From an uncultured Pelagibacteraceae bacterium (GTDB lineage Bacteria > Pseudomonadota > Alphaproteobacteria > Pelagibacterales > Pelagibacteraceae), in contig CACJZM010000001.1 in NCBI GenBank assembly GCA_902597895.1, positions 255,837-319,836 of the forward strand: 64,000 nt of DNA, given 5' to 3'. Of the stretch, positions 51,940 through 61,293 are shown one piece after another. The notes under the pieces were generated by a model, which ran no database searches, had not been told where the DNA came from, and was given only the letters and a program-made list of their open reading frames with translations. How positions within the stretch are numbered: position 1 is the stretch's first letter; every line of letters begins with the position of its first letter. The translations under genes and the position numbers were made by a program.

Positions 51940-53302
51940 TTATTTTTATTTTATCTTTAATTAACCACAAGCATATTAGAGATGGAATAACCATTATAGT
52001 AGTTATTATAAAAAATGTTCCCCAATCACCATTCAGCCAATCTACCAATGCTCCCGACGAAGAAGCCAATGTTGTTCTTCCTGCTGTTCCAATTGATGCG
52101 AGTAGAGCATACTGAGTTGCTGTATATGTTCTGTCTACTAATAATGAAATAAATGCAACAAATGCTACAGTAGCAAATGCTGCGGATATATCGTCAGCTA
52201 TAACTGCTAAAGCAAATAATAAATCAGATTTTCCAGTCCAAGCTAACAAAGCAAAAAGAAGATTTGTAGCTGCCATAAACCCACCTGCAACAAACATTGT
52301 TTTTACTGTTCCAGATCTCATAGCGAATATTCCACCCAGCAAGGTAAATACCACTGTAGTTATCCATCCCAATGTTTTTGAATAGATTGCTATTTCACCT
52401 TTTGAAAACCCTATTTCTTTATAAAAGACTATAGACATCCTTCCAAGAAAAGCTTCTCCAATTTTAAATAAAAATACAAAGCCTAAAATTCCTATAGCGA
52501 TTGAATAGCCATTCTTTTTAAAAAAACTTATTATTGGACCACCAATGGTCCCTGTTATATATGCAATAAAATTTGTAAAAATATTACTTGATCCCAACTT
52601 TTCCCCTATCATTTTGTCAGTTTCTTTTTGTTTTGCCTCTCTATCAGAGTCGATAGGCTCATGAACAAACATAAGACCAATATTCATTAAAATTACAACA
52701 ACACCTAGAACTAAAAAAGTAGTTTGCCAGTAATCAGAAATACCAATATTCTGAAAATACTCTGCGGTAAATAAAGCTATAACTCCTCCAAGTTTATAAC
52801 CAGTCCACCAACCAACCACAGCCATTGCAGCTCCAGCTGCCATAGACTTTCCTTCATTGGCACTAATCTGTTCAATTCTTAATGCATCAACTGTTATATC
52901 TTGTGTTGCTGATGCAATAGCTATTATTAGACCTACAGAAATAAGAAGAGCTAAATTTTCAGTAGGATTTATAAAACTCCAAACAACTAAACTTACCAAA
53001 ATTGCTATTTGCATTAAAACTATCCAGCCTCTTCTATGGCCTAGTTTTTTTGTTAATAAAGGTATTTGAATTCTGTCGACAATGGGAGCCCATAAATAAT
53101 TAAATGCATAAACCCCAAAAATTAAACCTGCCCATCCTATAGTGGATCTACTTAATCCTTCTTCTTTTAACCATAAGCTCAAACTACTTGCTATTAAGAC
53201 CCAAGGAAATCCACTTATTGCTCCTAGCAATAATATTCTCAACATTCTAATGTCTTTGTACACTAGCAATGACTCAGACCAGGTTTGTTTTTTTTCAATC
53301 AT
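51929..53302 (-). CDS. ampG: MFS permease, AmpG-like (muropeptide transporter)
   Basis: Integral membrane protein of about 457 residues with roughly 12 or more hydrophobic segments. ISGFPWVLIASSLSLWLKEEGLSRSTIGWAGLI, NYLWAPIVDRI, RRGWIVLMQ and ASATQDITVDALRIE are typical of the AmpG subfamily, which imports anhydromuropeptides. I chose ATG 53302, which shares one base with the trkH stop (TAATG) and has GGAG nine bases upstream; the frame is open to another ATG at 53317. Clustered with an NlpC/P60 peptidase. Confidence 0.88.
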   Translation of the reverse strand: MIEKKQTWSESLLVYKDIRMLRILLLGAISGFPWVLIASSLSLWLKEEGLSRSTIGWAGLIFGVYAFNYLWAPIVDRIQIPLLTKKLGHRRGWIVLMQIAILVSLVVWSFINPTENLALLISVGLIIAIASATQDITVDALRIEQISANEGKSMAAGAAMAVVGWWTGYKLGGVIALFTAEYFQNIGISDYWQTTFLVLGVVVILMNIGLMFVHEPIDSDREAKQKETDKMIGEKLGSSNIFTNFIAYITGTIGGPIISFFKKNGYSIAIGILGFVFLFKIGEAFLGRMSIVFYKEIGFSKGEIAIYSKTLGWITTVVFTLLGGIFAMRSGTVKTMFVAGGFMAATNLLFALLAWTGKSDLLFALAVIADDISAAFATVAFVAFISLLVDRTYTATQYALLASIGTAGRTTLASSSGALVDWLNGDWGTFFIITTIMVIPSLICLWLIKDKIKISAK

Positions 53303-54747
53303 TAAAATTTTCTCCAAAATGATGGAATAAACAACACTAGTATAGCAAATAACTCAAGTCTACCTAAAATCATCCCTAAACTTAGTACCCATTTTGATGA
53401 GTTTTCTAGAGAAGAGAAGTTTCCATTTGGACCTATTGTATCTCCAAGACCTGGACCAACATTAGAAATTGATGTAGCTGCTCCAGAGATAGATGTAACA
53501 AAATCTAGACCAGTTAAAGATAATATAGCAGTTAGAGAGAAGAAAATTATAACATACAAAAATATAAATGATATTACCGATGACATAAATTTATCATCAA
53601 TAATATTTTTATCATATTTAATTACAAATACACCTCTTGGATAAATAATTTTTTTTAATTGATTTAATAAAAAACGATATAACAACTGTACTCTAAAAAT
53701 TTTAATACCACATGCAGTTGATCCAGCGCATCCACCTATAAACATTAAAATTAAAAAAAATATTAAAGGAAAATTACCCCATTGATCAAAATTTTTAGTT
53801 ACATAACCTGTGCCAGTAAGTATTGAGATTACATTAAAAGAAATAGACCTTAAACTTTCATTTTGAAATCCTTTTGAAAAAAATAAATAAATAGATAATG
53901 CAATGATAGAAAAAAAAGTTACTTTTAAAAATGCTACAACTTGCGTGTCAGAAAAAAATATTTTTTTATCTCCATTTAAAAATTTTATATAAGCAATAAA
54001 AGGAATACTACCTAAAATTATGAAAATCATCGAGGTTATTTCAATAAGAAAACTATCAAAATATCCTATAGATTGATTGTAGTTTGAAAAACCTCCAGTT
54101 GCAATTGTAGTCATAGAATGAGTTAAGCTATCAAAAAAATTCATACCAAATAATTTGTAAAAAAAAGCGCATATAAATGTAAGGATTGAGTAAATAATTA
54201 TTAATCTAATACTTATTTGTTTTGATTTTGGTAAAATTTTTTCAGCAGTATCGTTGCTTGAGATTTTAAATAGTTGCATTCCTCCAACATTCATAATTGG
54301 CATTAGAGTTATTGCCATAACAATTATACCTATTCCCCCAAGCCATTGAAGAATAGCTCTCCATAATAAAATACTTTTTGGAGCAATTTCCAAATCCTGA
54401 ATAATAGTTGAGCCTGTAGTAGTTATCCCTGACATACTCTCAAAAAAAGAATCTGTAATGCTTAAATTTAAATTTGAAAATATAAAAGGTAAGGAACCAA
54501 ATATTGCAATACTTAACCAAGAAAGAGCCGTTAATAAAAAAGCTTGAGGTAAGTTTAATGTTTTATCGTGATCTAAATTTGAGAGAAAAAACAATACCCC
54601 AAAAACTATAGTAATAATACCCGAGCTGATGAAAGAAGAATCAAATTCTTGATAAATTAATTGAGCTACTACAGGTATAATCATAGCAAAACCAAGAATC
54701 ACTTGTAATAATCCAAGTGTGAAAAAGACTGTTTTATAATTCGACAT
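53302..54747 (-). CDS. trkH: Trk-type potassium transporter membrane subunit TrkH
   Basis: Potassium channel-like transporter, 481 residues, four M1-P-M2 repeats. The selectivity-filter loops are seen as MSGITTTGST, SMTTIATGGFSN, ILTGTGYVTKNF and SISNVGPGLGD, and GGCAGSTACGIKIFR is also typical. The regulatory TrkA partner is not in the window. First gene of the leftward trkH-ampG-peptidase run. Confidence 0.95.
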   Translation of the reverse strand: MSNYKTVFFTLGLLQVILGFAMIIPVVAQLIYQEFDSSFISSGIITIVFGVLFFLSNLDHDKTLNLPQAFLLTALSWLSIAIFGSLPFIFSNLNLSITDSFFESMSGITTTGSTIIQDLEIAPKSILLWRAILQWLGGIGIIVMAITLMPIMNVGGMQLFKISSNDTAEKILPKSKQISIRLIIIYSILTFICAFFYKLFGMNFFDSLTHSMTTIATGGFSNYNQSIGYFDSFLIEITSMIFIILGSIPFIAYIKFLNGDKKIFFSDTQVVAFLKVTFFSIIALSIYLFFSKGFQNESLRSISFNVISILTGTGYVTKNFDQWGNFPLIFFLILMFIGGCAGSTACGIKIFRVQLLYRFLLNQLKKIIYPRGVFVIKYDKNIIDDKFMSSVISFIFLYVIIFFSLTAILSLTGLDFVTSISGAATSISNVGPGLGDTIGPNGNFSSLENSSKWVLSLGMILGRLELFAILVLFIPSFWRKF

Positions 54748-54839
54748 TTTGAATGAACATTATTTTATGGTAAATAAATTTCAACTCTATAAGAATTATT
54801 AAAAGCTCTATTTTTATGAGTTATTATTAAGTTAAAATT

Positions 54840-56402
54840 GTGATCGATAAAAACAACATTGAAAAAACTAACGCCTGGCCATTTGTCGAGGCAAAAAAAA
54901 TTCTTCGAGAGAGAAAAAAATATATTGAAAAAAAAGGAAAGATAATTCTTCAAACTGGTTATGGCCCAAGTGGACTGCCTCATATTGGTACTTTTGGCGA
55001 AGTAGCAAGGACATCTATGGTTGTAAATGCTCTTAATCAAATTACAGAAATGCCAAAAGAGATAATTACTTTTTCAGATGATATGGACGGTTTAAGGAAA
55101 GTACCTGATAATATCCCTAACCAAGAAATATTAAAAAATAATTTACATAAACCATTAACTCAAATTCCAGACCCTTTTCAAAAGTTTGATAGTTTTGGGG
55201 AACATAATAATGAAATGTTAAAAAAATTTTTAAATGAATTCAATTTTACCTATTCATTTAAAAGCTCAACTGAACTTTATAAAAATGGATTTTTTAATGA
55301 AACTTTAAAATTAATTCTGAATAAATATCAAGAAATAATGAACATAATTATACCTACTTTAGGTGTTGAGAGACAAAAAACTTATTCTCCATTTTTACCA
55401 ATATGCCCTGATACTGGAGTTGTTTTGGAGATACCTGTTTTAGAGATAGATCAAAAAAATTCAAAAATAGTCTTTGATAACTTTGGTAAGAAATTGGAAA
55501 CAAGTATTTTAAATGGAAATTGCAAATTACAATGGAAAGTTGATTGGGCTATGAGATGGTTTGCATTAGATATTGATTTTGAAATGTATGGAAAAGATTT
55601 AATAGAGAGTGCTATCTTATCAACAAAAATTATAAAAAGTCTTGGAAAAGTAAATCCATCTGGATTTGCATACGAGTTATTTTTAGATGAAAAAGGTGAA
55701 AAAATTTCGAAATCTAAAGGAAATGGTATTACGATTAATCAATGGTTAGAGTACGCTTCACCAGAGAGTCTTTCTTTGTTTATGTATCAGAACCCAAAGC
55801 GAGCAAAAAAACTATATAAAGAAATTGTACCAAAAGCTGTAGACGAATATCTTGATTTTATCGATAAAGGTAAAAATCAAACCGAACTTCAAATGTTGTT
55901 AAATCCTGTTTGGCACGTTCATAATGGAATTATACCAAAAGAAAATATGATCATGTCTTTTTCTATGTTATTAAATTTGGTTGAAACAAGCAACGCTAGT
56001 TCAAAAGAACTACTTTGGAAATTTGTAAAAAAATACAAACCAGATATCCTAGAAAAAAATCAGCCAATTTTTGATAAGTTGATTGAATATGCGATAAAAT
56101 ATTTTAATGATGTTATTAAGAAAAATAAAAAATATAAAAAGCCAAATGAATTGGAAAAAAAGGCTTTGATAGCTTTAATTCAAATACTTGAAAAATGTGA
56201 TGACAAAATGAAACCTGAAGACATTCAAACTCTAATATATACTGTTGGAAAAGAAAATGGTTATAAAGAAAACCTAAGAGACTGGTTTAAATTAATATAT
56301 GAAGTTGTATTTGGAGATGAAAATGGTCCTAGAATGGGTTTTTTTATTAGTTTTTTTGGTGTTAAAGAAATGCAAGAGGTAATTAGAGATAAGATTAAAT
56401 AA
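54840..56402 (+). CDS. lysK: Lysyl-tRNA synthetase, class I
   Basis: Charges tRNA-Lys using the class I fold, the form found in archaea and alphaproteobacteria. HIGH-type motif in GPSGLPHIGTFGEVART near the N terminus and KMSKS-type motif in DEKGEKISKSKGNG; MRWFALDIDFEMYGKDL and PSGFAYELFLDE lie between. 520 residues. GTG start after a 92-base divergent gap that shows no clear promoter match. The stop overlaps the pyrD ATG (TAATG). Confidence 0.95.
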   Translation: MIDKNNIEKTNAWPFVEAKKILRERKKYIEKKGKIILQTGYGPSGLPHIGTFGEVARTSMVVNALNQITEMPKEIITFSDDMDGLRKVPDNIPNQEILKNNLHKPLTQIPDPFQKFDSFGEHNNEMLKKFLNEFNFTYSFKSSTELYKNGFFNETLKLILNKYQEIMNIIIPTLGVERQKTYSPFLPICPDTGVVLEIPVLEIDQKNSKIVFDNFGKKLETSILNGNCKLQWKVDWAMRWFALDIDFEMYGKDLIESAILSTKIIKSLGKVNPSGFAYELFLDEKGEKISKSKGNGITINQWLEYASPESLSLFMYQNPKRAKKLYKEIVPKAVDEYLDFIDKGKNQTELQMLLNPVWHVHNGIIPKENMIMSFSMLLNLVETSNASSKELLWKFVKKYKPDILEKNQPIFDKLIEYAIKYFNDVIKKNKKYKKPNELEKKALIALIQILEKCDDKMKPEDIQTLIYTVGKENGYKENLRDWFKLIYEVVFGDENGPRMGFFISFFGVKEMQEVIRDKIK

Positions 56403-57442
56403 TGTTTTCAAAGATAAGATCCTTAATATTTAAATTTGAACCAGAAGTTGCGCATGGCTTGGCTATTAAAGCACTAAAATATAATTTTGTTCCACCTAAA
56501 AAAATTCCAAATAATAAATTAATTGAAACAAAATTATTTTCAAAAATAATAAAGAATCCTATTGGACTTGCTGCAGGTTTTGATAAAGATGCAGAAGTAT
56601 ATAATAGTATATTTGATCTAGGTTTTGGGTTTGTAGAAGTTGGAACAGTGACTCCTCTTAAACAATATGGAAATAAAAAACCAAGAGTCTTTAGGCTTGA
56701 GGAGGATGAGGCTCTTATAAACAGATTAGGTTTTAATAATTCAGGATCAGAAGAAGTTCTTTCAAAAATAACTAGAAATAAACCAAAAGGATTATTAGGA
56801 ATTAATATTGGGCCTAATAAAGATTCTCAAAACAGATTAGAAGATTATTTGGTATGTTTTAGAAAGTTTCATAATTTTGCAGATTATATTACTATTAATA
56901 TTTCATCACCTAATACTGAAAATTTAAGAAGCTTTCATAATAAAAGTGAGTTGAATGAATTGCTAAAATTAATTAATGAAGAAAAAAAAATATTAAATTC
57001 TGCAGTTCCTATAGTTGTAAAAATTTCTCCCGATATTCAAGAAGACGATATACCAACTATTTCAGAATTACTTTTAAAATTTGAAATAAGTGCTGTTATT
57101 ATTTCAAATACAACAGATAGTACCAGAGAAAACTTAATTAATATAAATAAATTAGAAAAAGGTGGGTTGTCAGGAAAACCAATTGAAAAAAAATCAAATA
57201 ATTTAATAAGTAAATTTTATAAAATTTTAAGAGGTAAAATATTAATTATTGGAGTTGGAGGTGTTGACTCTGGCAAAAGTGCTTTTGAGAAATTTTTAAA
57301 TGGGGCTAATTTAGTTCAACTTTACACTGGTATGGTTTACAAAGGCCCAAACATTGCATCAATAATAAGTGAGGAATTAATAAATATATTAGAAAAAAAA
57401 GGTGTGAAAAATATATCTGATATAATAGGAAATAAAAAATGA
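56402..57442 (+). CDS. pyrD: Dihydroorotate dehydrogenase (quinone), class 2
   Basis: Membrane-associated flavoenzyme of pyrimidine synthesis that passes electrons to quinone. 346 residues; N-terminal amphipathic part [64 protein letters not shown] with the catalytic serine, and [12 protein letters not shown] and [33 protein letters not shown] at the FMN site. Follows lysK with a one-base overlap. Confidence 0.96.
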   Translation: MFSKIRSLIFKFEPEVAHGLAIKALKYNFVPPKKIPNNKLIETKLFSKIIKNPIGLAAGFDKDAEVYNSIFDLGFGFVEVGTVTPLKQYGNKKPRVFRLEEDEALINRLGFNNSGSEEVLSKITRNKPKGLLGINIGPNKDSQNRLEDYLVCFRKFHNFADYITINISSPNTENLRSFHNKSELNELLKLINEEKKILNSAVPIVVKISPDIQEDDIPTISELLLKFEISAVIISNTTDSTRENLININKLEKGGLSGKPIEKKSNNLISKFYKILRGKILIIGVGGVDSGKSAFEKFLNGANLVQLYTGMVYKGPNIASIISEELINILEKKGVKNISDIIGNKK

Positions 57443-57444
57443 TC

Positions 57445-57473
57445 TTGACTGGAAACTTTATTGCACTTATACA
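57445..57473 (+). promoter_or_regulatory. Promoter for rpmB
   Basis: TTGACT (57445-57450), a 17-base spacer and TATACA (57468-57473) make one of the best sigma-70 matches in the window. The start of transcription would be only a few bases before the rpmB ATG at 57486, so the mRNA would have a very short leader. Confidence 0.75.
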
Positions 57474-57485
57474 ATCTTAATTTTT

Positions 57486-57767
57486 ATGTCTAAAAAATGT
57501 GAACTTACTGGAAAAATACCTCTAAAAGGTCATAATGTTAGTCATGCTAACAACAAGACTAAAAGAAGATTTTTACCAAATTTAAAAAAAGTAAAATTTA
57601 AAAGTGAGATATTAAATAAAAGCATGAGACTTACCGTATCTAATGCAGGTCTAAGGTCAGTTGATAAAAAAGGAAGTTTTGACCAATTTATTAAAAGTAC
57701 AAAAAGTAAATATTTGTCAATGCGATTGAAAAAGTTAAAAAAAAATCTGTTAACTAAATCAGCTTAG
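57486..57767 (+). CDS. rpmB: 50S ribosomal protein L28
   Basis: 93 residues; [34 protein letters not shown] and [18 protein letters not shown] are diagnostic. It has only the first of the zinc-type cysteines. It has its own promoter after pyrD; its TAG stop shares a base with the GTG start of the next gene. Confidence 0.96.
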   Translation: MSKKCELTGKIPLKGHNVSHANNKTKRRFLPNLKKVKFKSEILNKSMRLTVSNAGLRSVDKKGSFDQFIKSTKSKYLSMRLKKLKKNLLTKSA

Positions 57768-58315
57768 TGAATAAATATTTTTTTACCCTGTCATTTTTGA
57801 TGGGATTTGTAGTACTAGCATCAAATTTTCTAGTACAATTCCCCATAAAATATTACGGTCTTGAAGACCTTTTAACCTATGGAGCATTTAGTTATCCAGT
57901 TGCCTTTTTAATAACTGATCTAGCGAATAGATCGTATGGAAAATTTGTAGCAAGGAAAATTGTATATATAGGTTTCGCTATAGGTATCACTTTTACATTA
58001 TTTTTTTCAACAAATTTTTCAGACTTAATTTCTATTCGAATAGCAATAGGATCAGGTTCGGCATTTATAGTTGCACAATTATTAGATGTTAAAATATTTG
58101 ATCAACTAAGAAAAAAGACTTGGTATGTTGCTCCTCTTACTTCTTCACTGATAGGTTCAACGGTAGATACTTTTTTATTTTTTTCTATATCGTTCTATGG
58201 GACAGGAATTCCATGGATTACATTATCACTTGGAGATTTAGCGGTAAAAATTTTGGTTGCATTAGTAATGTTAATACCTTTTAGACTAGTAATTGGTAAT
58301 TTCAAATTAACTTAA
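57767..58315 (+). CDS. yhhQ: VUT family transporter (YhhQ), probable queuosine precursor transporter
   Basis: Membrane protein of 182 residues with about six hydrophobic segments. The motif YGAFSYPVAFLITDLANRSYGKFVARKIVY is characteristic of the YhhQ family, which imports preQ0/preQ1 for queuosine in tRNA. Later helices contain SSLIGSTVDTFLFFSISFYG. GTG start overlapping the rpmB stop (TAGTG). It ends at the base next to the convergent aguA stop. Confidence 0.88.
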   Translation: MNKYFFTLSFLMGFVVLASNFLVQFPIKYYGLEDLLTYGAFSYPVAFLITDLANRSYGKFVARKIVYIGFAIGITFTLFFSTNFSDLISIRIAIGSGSAFIVAQLLDVKIFDQLRKKTWYVAPLTSSLIGSTVDTFLFFSISFYGTGIPWITLSLGDLAVKILVALVMLIPFRLVIGNFKLT

Positions 58316-59374
58316 TTATAATTTAGGCTCTTGTTGGGTTATGCAATGAATTGCACCATATCCCCATATTAATTCTTTACAATTAATGGGGACAATTTTT
58401 TTATTTTGAAAAAAATTTTCAAATATCTTAATTACCTTTTTGTCTAAATTATTATTAAATATTGGAAGTAAAACTTTTTTGTTGCATATAAAAAAATTTA
58501 AATAACTTGCAGGAACTCTTGAGTTATCAATAAAAATAGGTTTTGGCATAGGTATCTCAATTATTTTATATTTTTTACCTTTCCCATTTATACTTTTTTT
58601 TAAAATATTTAAGTTATATTTTAAGTTTTTATAATTTTTATCTTTTTTATTTTTTTCAACTGCTGTCATAATTGTATCGCGTGAAACAAAGCGCGAGATA
58701 TCGTCTACATGTCCATGGGTATCATCTCCAATTATTCCCTTTTTTAACCATATAAAGTTTTTAATATTCAAATATGTTGAAAAAAAATTTTCATAATCCT
58801 TTTTTTTTAAATTTTTATTTCTTTGTTGTACTTTGCTTAATAAACATTCTTCAGTTAATAAAATTGAACCATCACCGTTCACATCGAATGCACCACCTTC
58901 CATTACTATTGGTTTCAATCTTCCTTTATAATTATAAGTTGGTTTTATCTGTTTAATTTTTAAAATTTTAGCTATCCTATTTGGTATTTTATTGTCATTA
59001 TTAAAGTTTTTATATTTAGACCAGGCATTAAATTCAAAATTTAAAAGCAGTTTTTTTCTTTTTTTTTCATTAATTAAAAAAATTGGGCCTGAATCTCTTA
59101 ACCAAACTCTATCTGTTTTTATTTTATAAAATCTTATATTTTTCAAATTTGAGTTAGCTAATTTTAGAAATTTAATAATTTCATTTTTGTCACTGTTAAC
59201 AAGTAAATTAACTTTTTGATCTTTTGAAATGGATGAAATAATTTTTGTAAATACTTCTGGTATCCCCTGAAAAAGGCCGGGCCAATCATTTTTATTATAA
59301 GGCCATGCAATCCAAACAGATTTTTGTAGTTCCCATTCCGCTGGCATTCTAAAACCATTTAGTTTTTTATTCAT
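58316..59374 (-). CDS. aguA: Agmatine deiminase
   Basis: Converts agmatine to N-carbamoylputrescine. 352 residues of the guanidino-group-modifying superfamily: MPAEWELQKSVWIAWPYNKNDWPG, VWLRDSGPIFLIN, VMEGGAFDVNGDGSILLTEECLL, GDDTHGHVDDISRFV (catalytic His), and the nucleophile Cys in GYGAIHCITQQEP near the C terminus. Last gene of the polyamine operon, overlapping aguB by 8 bases. Confidence 0.95.
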   Translation of the reverse strand: MNKKLNGFRMPAEWELQKSVWIAWPYNKNDWPGLFQGIPEVFTKIISSISKDQKVNLLVNSDKNEIIKFLKLANSNLKNIRFYKIKTDRVWLRDSGPIFLINEKKRKKLLLNFEFNAWSKYKNFNNDNKIPNRIAKILKIKQIKPTYNYKGRLKPIVMEGGAFDVNGDGSILLTEECLLSKVQQRNKNLKKKDYENFFSTYLNIKNFIWLKKGIIGDDTHGHVDDISRFVSRDTIMTAVEKNKKDKNYKNLKYNLNILKKSINGKGKKYKIIEIPMPKPIFIDNSRVPASYLNFFICNKKVLLPIFNNNLDKKVIKIFENFFQNKKIVPINCKELIWGYGAIHCITQQEPKL

Positions 59375-60248
59375 CTGAAGGATTTTTTAGTATTCCCTTG
59401 TAAGTTTCTATTCTTCTATCTCTAAAAAAAGGCCAGTGTTGTCTTGTAAAATCAATTTTTCTATAATCTACTTCACAGATTAAAATTCCTTCTTTTTTAT
59501 CTCCAAGTCTACCAATAACTTTACCACTAGGATTTATAATCATTGAGTTTCCCCAAAATTGAATTTTTCTTCTACCCTTTTTTTCAGTCCCAACTCTATT
59601 GACAGCTACAATATATGTTCCATTTGCTATAGCATGTGATTTTTGAATTGTTATCCAAGAGTCTAATTGAGACCTTCCAAATTTTTTTTTCTCTTTTGGA
59701 TGCCATCCTATCGCGGTGGGATAAAAAATTATTTGTGCACCTTTAAGTGCTGTAAGCCGTGCAGCCTCAGGGAACCATTGATCCCAACATATTAGGTTAC
59801 CAATATTTCCATATTTTGTCTGAGTAGATTTATAACCGAGGTCTCCTGGTGTAAAATAAAATTTCTCATAATATCCAGGATCATCAGGAATATGCATTTT
59901 TCTATACTTTGACAGTATTTTACCGTTTTCACTAATTACTATACTTGTGTTGTGATACAAACCGTGAGTTTTCTTTTCAAATACTGAAATCAATAAAATT
60001 ACTTTTAATTCTTTTGCTAAGTCACAAAAAATTTTTGATGTTCTGCCTGGTATCTTTTCAGCAATTTTAAAGTTAGAATGACTCTCTGCTTGACAAAAAT
60101 AATTTGTTAAAAATAACTCAGGTAAACAAATAATTTTAGCTTTTTTAGAGGCAGCTTTTTTAATATTTTTAATCGAAAAATTTAAATTTTTTTCAAAATT
60201 ATTAGAAATTTTACTTTGTATAATACCAATTTTTGTTTTTTTGATCAT
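59367..60248 (-). CDS. aguB: N-carbamoylputrescine amidase
   Basis: Nitrilase-superfamily enzyme releasing putrescine. Glu in CLPELFLTNYFCQ, Lys in YRKMHIPDDPGYYEKFYFTPGD, and Cys in GNLICWDQWFPEAARL form the catalytic triad and match the AguB subgroup. I chose ATG 60248 (MIKKTKIGIIQSK, 293 residues); the frame is open to 60323, but that start lies inside the preceding gene and adds 25 unusual residues. Confidence 0.95.
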   Translation of the reverse strand: MIKKTKIGIIQSKISNNFEKNLNFSIKNIKKAASKKAKIICLPELFLTNYFCQAESHSNFKIAEKIPGRTSKIFCDLAKELKVILLISVFEKKTHGLYHNTSIVISENGKILSKYRKMHIPDDPGYYEKFYFTPGDLGYKSTQTKYGNIGNLICWDQWFPEAARLTALKGAQIIFYPTAIGWHPKEKKKFGRSQLDSWITIQKSHAIANGTYIVAVNRVGTEKKGRRKIQFWGNSMIINPSGKVIGRLGDKKEGILICEVDYRKIDFTRQHWPFFRDRRIETYKGILKNPSDE

Positions 60249-60252
60249 TAAA

Positions 60253-61293
60253 TCAAAATATTTTTGAGAAATTTTTTCTATCTCTATTTTTCCAATTACC
60301 ATTGTGATAAGCATCACTAGCAATTAATGGCAAAACACTTGTTGCCTCAGCAAAAACCATTTGTTCTTTAGTTACATCAACTTTGCCCCATGAGCTTGCT
60401 TCTTTTAAAGTAGAACTACTACACGCACCATCCCTTGAATCTGCTACTGTAATTTGAATTGCGTATTTATGCATATCTACATTTTTTCCCAATAATTCAG
60501 CACAAATAACTGTATCTTGAATAAAATTTTTTGGAACACCCCCACCTATCATGAATAAACCTGAACCTTTAGATTTAATTTTAATTTCGGTTAGTTCTCT
60601 AAACTCTCTTATAGAATCAATAGTAACATGTTTATTTGGATTTTTTTCTTGATGCATTACTAAGCCAAAACCAGCGCTAGAGTCGGTGAACGCAGGACAG
60701 AATATTGGAACATTATGATCATAAGCCATTTCAATTAAAGATCCCTTTTTTTTTGCATTTTTTTTTAAATATTTCCCTATTTCTTGAATGAATTCTCTTG
60801 AAGTATAACTTTTCGGATCGAGTTCATCAGCAATTTCACAAATAGTTTTATCACACATTTGAAGTTCTTCTTCATCAATATAAGTATCGTAAATTCTATC
60901 TATATAATTTTTTCTTAATTCAGCGTCATTTTGAAATTGAGAGCCTTGATAGTGTTTGAAACCTAAGGCTTCAAAGAAATCCATATCAATTATAGACGCT
61001 CCAGTAGCAACTATTGCATCTACCATATTGTATTTAATCATATCCCTATAAATATGCATACATCCTGCTGCTGAAGTAGATCCAGCTAGAGTTAAAAATA
61101 TTGAACATTCTTTATCTTTTATCATTTGATTGAATATATCAGCAGCATTTGCAGTCTCTCTTGAAACGAAAGACATTTTTTTCATAGATTGAATTATTTT
61201 TCTAGAGTCGAATGAAGTTATATCAATATGTTCGACAGGAGATTTTAAAAAATCTTTTTTACTATTGTGACCTAGATTTTTTTTATCTGACAT
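60253..61293 (-). CDS. Deoxyhypusine synthase-like protein (possible homospermidine synthase)
   Basis: 346 residues of the deoxyhypusine synthase family. TLAGSTSAAGCMHIYRDMI, DAIVATGASIIDMDFFEALG, FCPAFTDSSAGFG and GGGVPKNFIQDT match the NAD- and spermidine-binding regions, and the catalytic lysine that forms the aminobutyl imine is conserved as K304 in ASSWGKVDV. Bacteria have no eIF5A, so the protein substrate of the eukaryotic enzyme is absent; some bacterial relatives make homospermidine or other polyamines. It sits between an ornithine decarboxylase-like gene and aguB/aguA, supporting polyamine synthesis. Exact product is unknown. Confidence 0.85.
   Translation of the reverse strand: MSDKKNLGHNSKKDFLKSPVEHIDITSFDSRKIIQSMKKMSFVSRETANAADIFNQMIKDKECSIFLTLAGSTSAAGCMHIYRDMIKYNMVDAIVATGASIIDMDFFEALGFKHYQGSQFQNDAELRKNYIDRIYDTYIDEEELQMCDKTICEIADELDPKSYTSREFIQEIGKYLKKNAKKKGSLIEMAYDHNVPIFCPAFTDSSAGFGLVMHQEKNPNKHVTIDSIREFRELTEIKIKSKGSGLFMIGGGVPKNFIQDTVICAELLGKNVDMHKYAIQITVADSRDGACSSSTLKEASSWGKVDVTKEQMVFAEATSVLPLIASDAYHNGNWKNRDRKNFSKIF

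Noticed and set aside
60249..60323. Longer start for N-carbamoylputrescine amidase
   Set aside because: These 25 codons lie inside the preceding deoxyhypusine synthase-like gene and do not resemble the nitrilase N terminus; MIKKTKIGIIQ at 60248 does.
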